DNA of 7,330 bases from JBFJVZ01 sp041623895 (GTDB lineage: Bacteria > Planctomycetota > Planctomycetia > Pirellulales > Pirellulaceae): NCBI GenBank assembly GCA_041623895.1, contig JBFJVZ010000391.1, forward strand, positions 1 through 7,330, given 5' to 3'. Position 1 is the stretch's first letter, and each line of letters begins with the position of its first letter. This document shows positions 6,158 through 7,330 of this stretch, one piece after another. The translations under genes and the position numbers were made by a program. Under the pieces are notes generated by a model. The model saw only the letters and a program-made list of their open reading frames with translations, was not told the DNA's origin and ran no database searches.

Positions 6158-6586
6158 CGTTTGCTCAGAAAAACGGGGTTCACGAGTGTGCGTCTCCGCA
6201 CGCCAGGGACCTGGGATTTTAGTTGGTTCGGCGGCTAAATTCGCCAGGGGAATCGGTTTGCTGCATGGTCGATGGCAAAAGCGTGCACTTCGGCGTCAGC
6301 TTATCCAAATCATCTAAAGCACACACCCGTGGCGAAAGTGTCCCTCTTGACCAAGGAAACAAGGATTTTTGATTCGCGGCCCCTCGCATTTGCACACGAA
6401 TTCTCGTAAAAACAGGTCGTTGGGTGGACGTGAAACTCCCTTGCCAAGAAAAAAAGGGTGCCGCGAGAACCACCTCCTCCTAAAGTAAGTGTTACCTGTG
6501 CAGAAACTGTTACCTGTACCGGAAATGTCGATGCAGGCTTGTTAGCCGGCACGATAGAAGAGTCCTTTCAAATTGGAATTAGACCG
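6158..6586. other. Long gap between divergent genes, presumed promoter region for both directions
   Basis: About 430 bases separate the ABC operon (leftward) from the lipoprotein gene (rightward). The short open frames here have no usable ribosome site or recognisable protein. I see a small hairpin (GTGCG-TCTC-CGCAC, 6188-6201), a T/A-rich patch around 6365 and 6450, a tandem 10-bp repeat at 6490-6517, and a minus-strand GGAGGAGGTG at 6471-6480 with no start codon at a proper distance. No convincing -35/-10 pair could be assigned on either strand, although both operons should start in this region. Confidence -1.
6490..6517 (+). repeat. Tandem direct repeat TGTTACCTGT, possible operator
   Basis: TGTTACCTGT occurs at 6490-6499 and again at 6508-6517, 18 bases from start to start; over the 18-base unit the copies match at 14 positions. 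They lie about 70-97 bases upstream of the lipoprotein start. Same-side spacing near two helical turns would suit a regulator binding as a tandem pair, but the role is only a guess. Confidence -1.
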
Positions 6587-7027
6587 ATGAAGAGTGTATT
6601 TTTTTCCGTAGTTTTGGGATTAGCGTTGGTCACGATTGGATGTGACGAAGCTGCCAAGGAAGCGGTGATTGACGCAGAAAAAGTAGCGGCCGAAGCAGAG
6701 AAAGCGGCTGTCGAAGCAGAAGAAGCAGCGGCGGAAGCCGCAGAAAACGCGGCGGCTGAAGCAGAAGAGGCAACCGAAGCAAGTACGGACACGCTCGAAG
6801 GAGCAAAGGAAAAAGCCGCAGAAGCCGTCGAAGCAGGCAAAGAGAAGGTCGGTGAGGCGATTGAAGCTGGCAAAGAGAAGGCAGCAGAAGTCGCCGAGGA
6901 AGTGAAAGAGAAAGGCGGCGAGGCAGTCGAAAAAGTGAAGGAATCAGCGGGAGAAGCAGCTGAAGCCGTCAAGGAAAAGGCAGCGGAAATCACCGAGGGT
7001 GCCAAGAAAGCTGTCGAGGGCGAATAG
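6587..7027 (+). CDS. Lipoprotein with LEA-like 11-residue helical repeats
   Basis: A 146-aa secreted lipoprotein. Residues 1-18 form a signal peptide (Met-Lys, hydrophobic core) ending ThrIleGly before Cys19, which fits the permissive lipobox rule; Asp20 at +2 would mean inner-membrane retention by the E. coli rule, not tested in planctomycetes. The mature part is almost only Ala, Glu, Lys, Val and Gly. Residues 22-66 are Ala/Glu-rich with rough heptads; residues 72-137 hold six in-phase 11-mers of pattern xxKEKxxExxE, then a partial seventh. This resembles group 3 LEA proteins and Ala-rich amphipathic helices that lie on membranes or form coiled coils. I chose the ATG at 6587 because it begins the signal peptide; GGAA 8 bases upstream is a weak ribosome site. 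A GTG at 6458 in the same frame is rejected. Monocistronic, with its own terminator. Function unknown: stress protection, envelope spacer or membrane binding are possible. Low-complexity composition makes homology hits unreliable. Confidence -1.
   Translation: MKSVFFSVVLGLALVTIGCDEAAKEAVIDAEKVAAEAEKAAVEAEEAAAEAAENAAAEAEEATEASTDTLEGAKEKAAEAVEAGKEKVGEAIEAGKEKAAEVAEEVKEKGGEAVEKVKESAGEAAEAVKEKAAEITEGAKKAVEGE
6800..6997 (+). repeat. Six tandem 33-bp coding repeats (11-residue units) in the lipoprotein gene
   Basis: Six consecutive 11-residue units cover residues 72-137 with no insertion or deletion. Lys at position 3, Glu at 4, Glu at 8 and Glu at 11 occur in all six units, and Lys at position 5 in five (Ser in the fifth). 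DNA copies have diverged more than the protein pattern, which suggests selection on the helix rather than recent duplication. Confidence -1.
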
Positions 7028-7063
7028 TTCCGATTCCCTCGTATCGATCGTTCCGCATTGAGT

Positions 7064-7093
7064 AACCCCGCGACTTTGTCGCGGGGTTTTTTT
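7064..7093 (+). terminator. Intrinsic terminator of the lipoprotein gene
   Basis: A perfect 11-bp stem (AACCCCGCGAC, 7064-7074, with GTCGCGGGGTT, 7078-7088), a TTT loop, and a run of seven T at 7087-7093. It lies 36 bases after the lipoprotein stop. This is a strong Rho-independent terminator for rightward transcription; on the other strand the required U-run is missing. Confidence -1.
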
Positions 7094-7146
7094 GCTCCCA
7101 TCACGGTTTTGTGTGGGTGGTGGAAGAACAATTTTTTCTAACTTTA

Positions 7147-7206
7147 TCCTTCGGCATTTCTTGTTGGATGTTCATCAGTTGAGCGTTGAAACTTTCCCGC
7201 TCCGAG
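7147..7206 (+). repeat. 60-bp direct repeat, copy 1
   Basis: It matches copy 2 (7271-7330) at 56 of 60 positions, with four single-base differences and no gaps; start-to-start distance is 124 bases. The last 19 bases, from TTGAAACTTTCC to the end, are identical in both copies. Confidence -1.
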
Positions 7207-7270
7207 GGAAGGCAAAACCGAGGAAACGCCAACAGGGAATATTGAACAAAGAACTTCCAGGGACCGGACT

Positions 7271-7330
7271 TCCTTCGGCATTCCTTGTTCGATGTTCATC
7301 AGTTAAGCCTTGAAACTTTCCCGCTCCGAG
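7271..7330 (+). repeat. 60-bp direct repeat, copy 2 (may continue past the window)
   Basis: Second copy of the repeat at 7147-7206, still matching at the final base of the window, so its true right end is not visible. The unit could be longer, and more copies may follow. Confidence -1.

Larger units (their letters stand above)
7094..7330. other. Non-coding tail rich in repeats, no gene seen
   Basis: No open frame here has a ribosome site or protein-like composition. The 73-codon frame over 7092-7313 simply runs through the repeats. Content is the pair of 60-bp repeats and a spacer that contains a degraded inverted relative of part of the repeat: the reverse complement of the spacer near 7238-7252 matches the repeat's CCTTGTTCGATGTTC core at 12 of 15 positions. 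Confidence -1.

Noticed and set aside
6347..6375. TTGACC as a possible -35 box
   Set aside because: At a 17-base spacing the following hexamer is TGATTC-like, a poor -10; too weak to call.
6471..6480. Excellent minus-strand Shine-Dalgarno-like GGAGGAGGTG
   Set aside because: No ATG, GTG or TTG follows at a workable distance, and the frames there are short and unlike proteins.
6458..6586. Longer N-terminus for the lipoprotein from a GTG
   Set aside because: It would put 43 polar and Pro-rich residues before a clear signal peptide, blocking its use as one.
6568..7131. 187-codon minus-strand frame rich in Ala, Ser and Phe
   Set aside because: It is the antisense of the repetitive lipoprotein gene; composition follows from the repeats, and it would read through the terminator stem.
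7147..7330. CRISPR array
   Set aside because: Only two units, 60 bp long, with imperfect copies, a 64-base spacer containing related sequence, and no cas genes.

Overview
The window looks like chromosomal DNA of a Gram-negative (LPS-making) bacterium. I favour a planctomycete of the Pirellulaceae type. The grounds are moderate GC, a Gfo/Idh/MocA gene directly behind lpxA, the style of the ABC-2 transporter cluster, and short repeats between genes. This assignment is an inference from general knowledge, not a search result.

Region 1 (1-2351, + strand) is a lipid A biosynthesis operon: the 3' end of lpxC, a complete lpxA, and a Gfo/Idh/MocA NAD(P)-dependent oxidoreductase that overlaps lpxA by ATGA. 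LpxA and LpxC are the first two enzymes of the Raetz pathway. The oxidoreductase sits where GnnA, the UDP-GlcNAc 3-dehydrogenase for 3-amino lipid A, is found in some bacteria, so a role in lipid A sugar modification is a reasonable but unproven idea. Neither fabZ nor lpxB is in the window.

Region 2 (2349-2516) is the gap between convergent genes. It holds a 129-bp inverted-repeat element bounded by TA dinucleotides. The element looks like a miniature transposon that inserted into the stop codon of the oxidoreductase and restored a stop.

Region 3 (2517 to about 6157, - strand) is a tightly coupled four-gene ABC-2 exporter operon, transcribed right to left as ATPase, permease, ATPase, permease. 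Two junctions overlap by one base and the third has a 4-base gap. The substrate cannot be told from the sequence. The first ATPase has no ATG that would include its first beta-strand.

Region 4 (6158-7093) is a long gap between divergent genes with a tandem 10-bp repeat. It is followed by a 146-aa lipoprotein gene (+) with an Ala/Glu/Lys-rich helical body: heptad-like in the first half, then six in-phase 11-residue repeats like those of group 3 LEA proteins. A textbook intrinsic terminator follows.

Region 5 (7094-7330) shows no gene. It carries two 60-bp direct repeats (56/60 identical), the second running to the window edge, which suggests a larger repeat array beyond the window.
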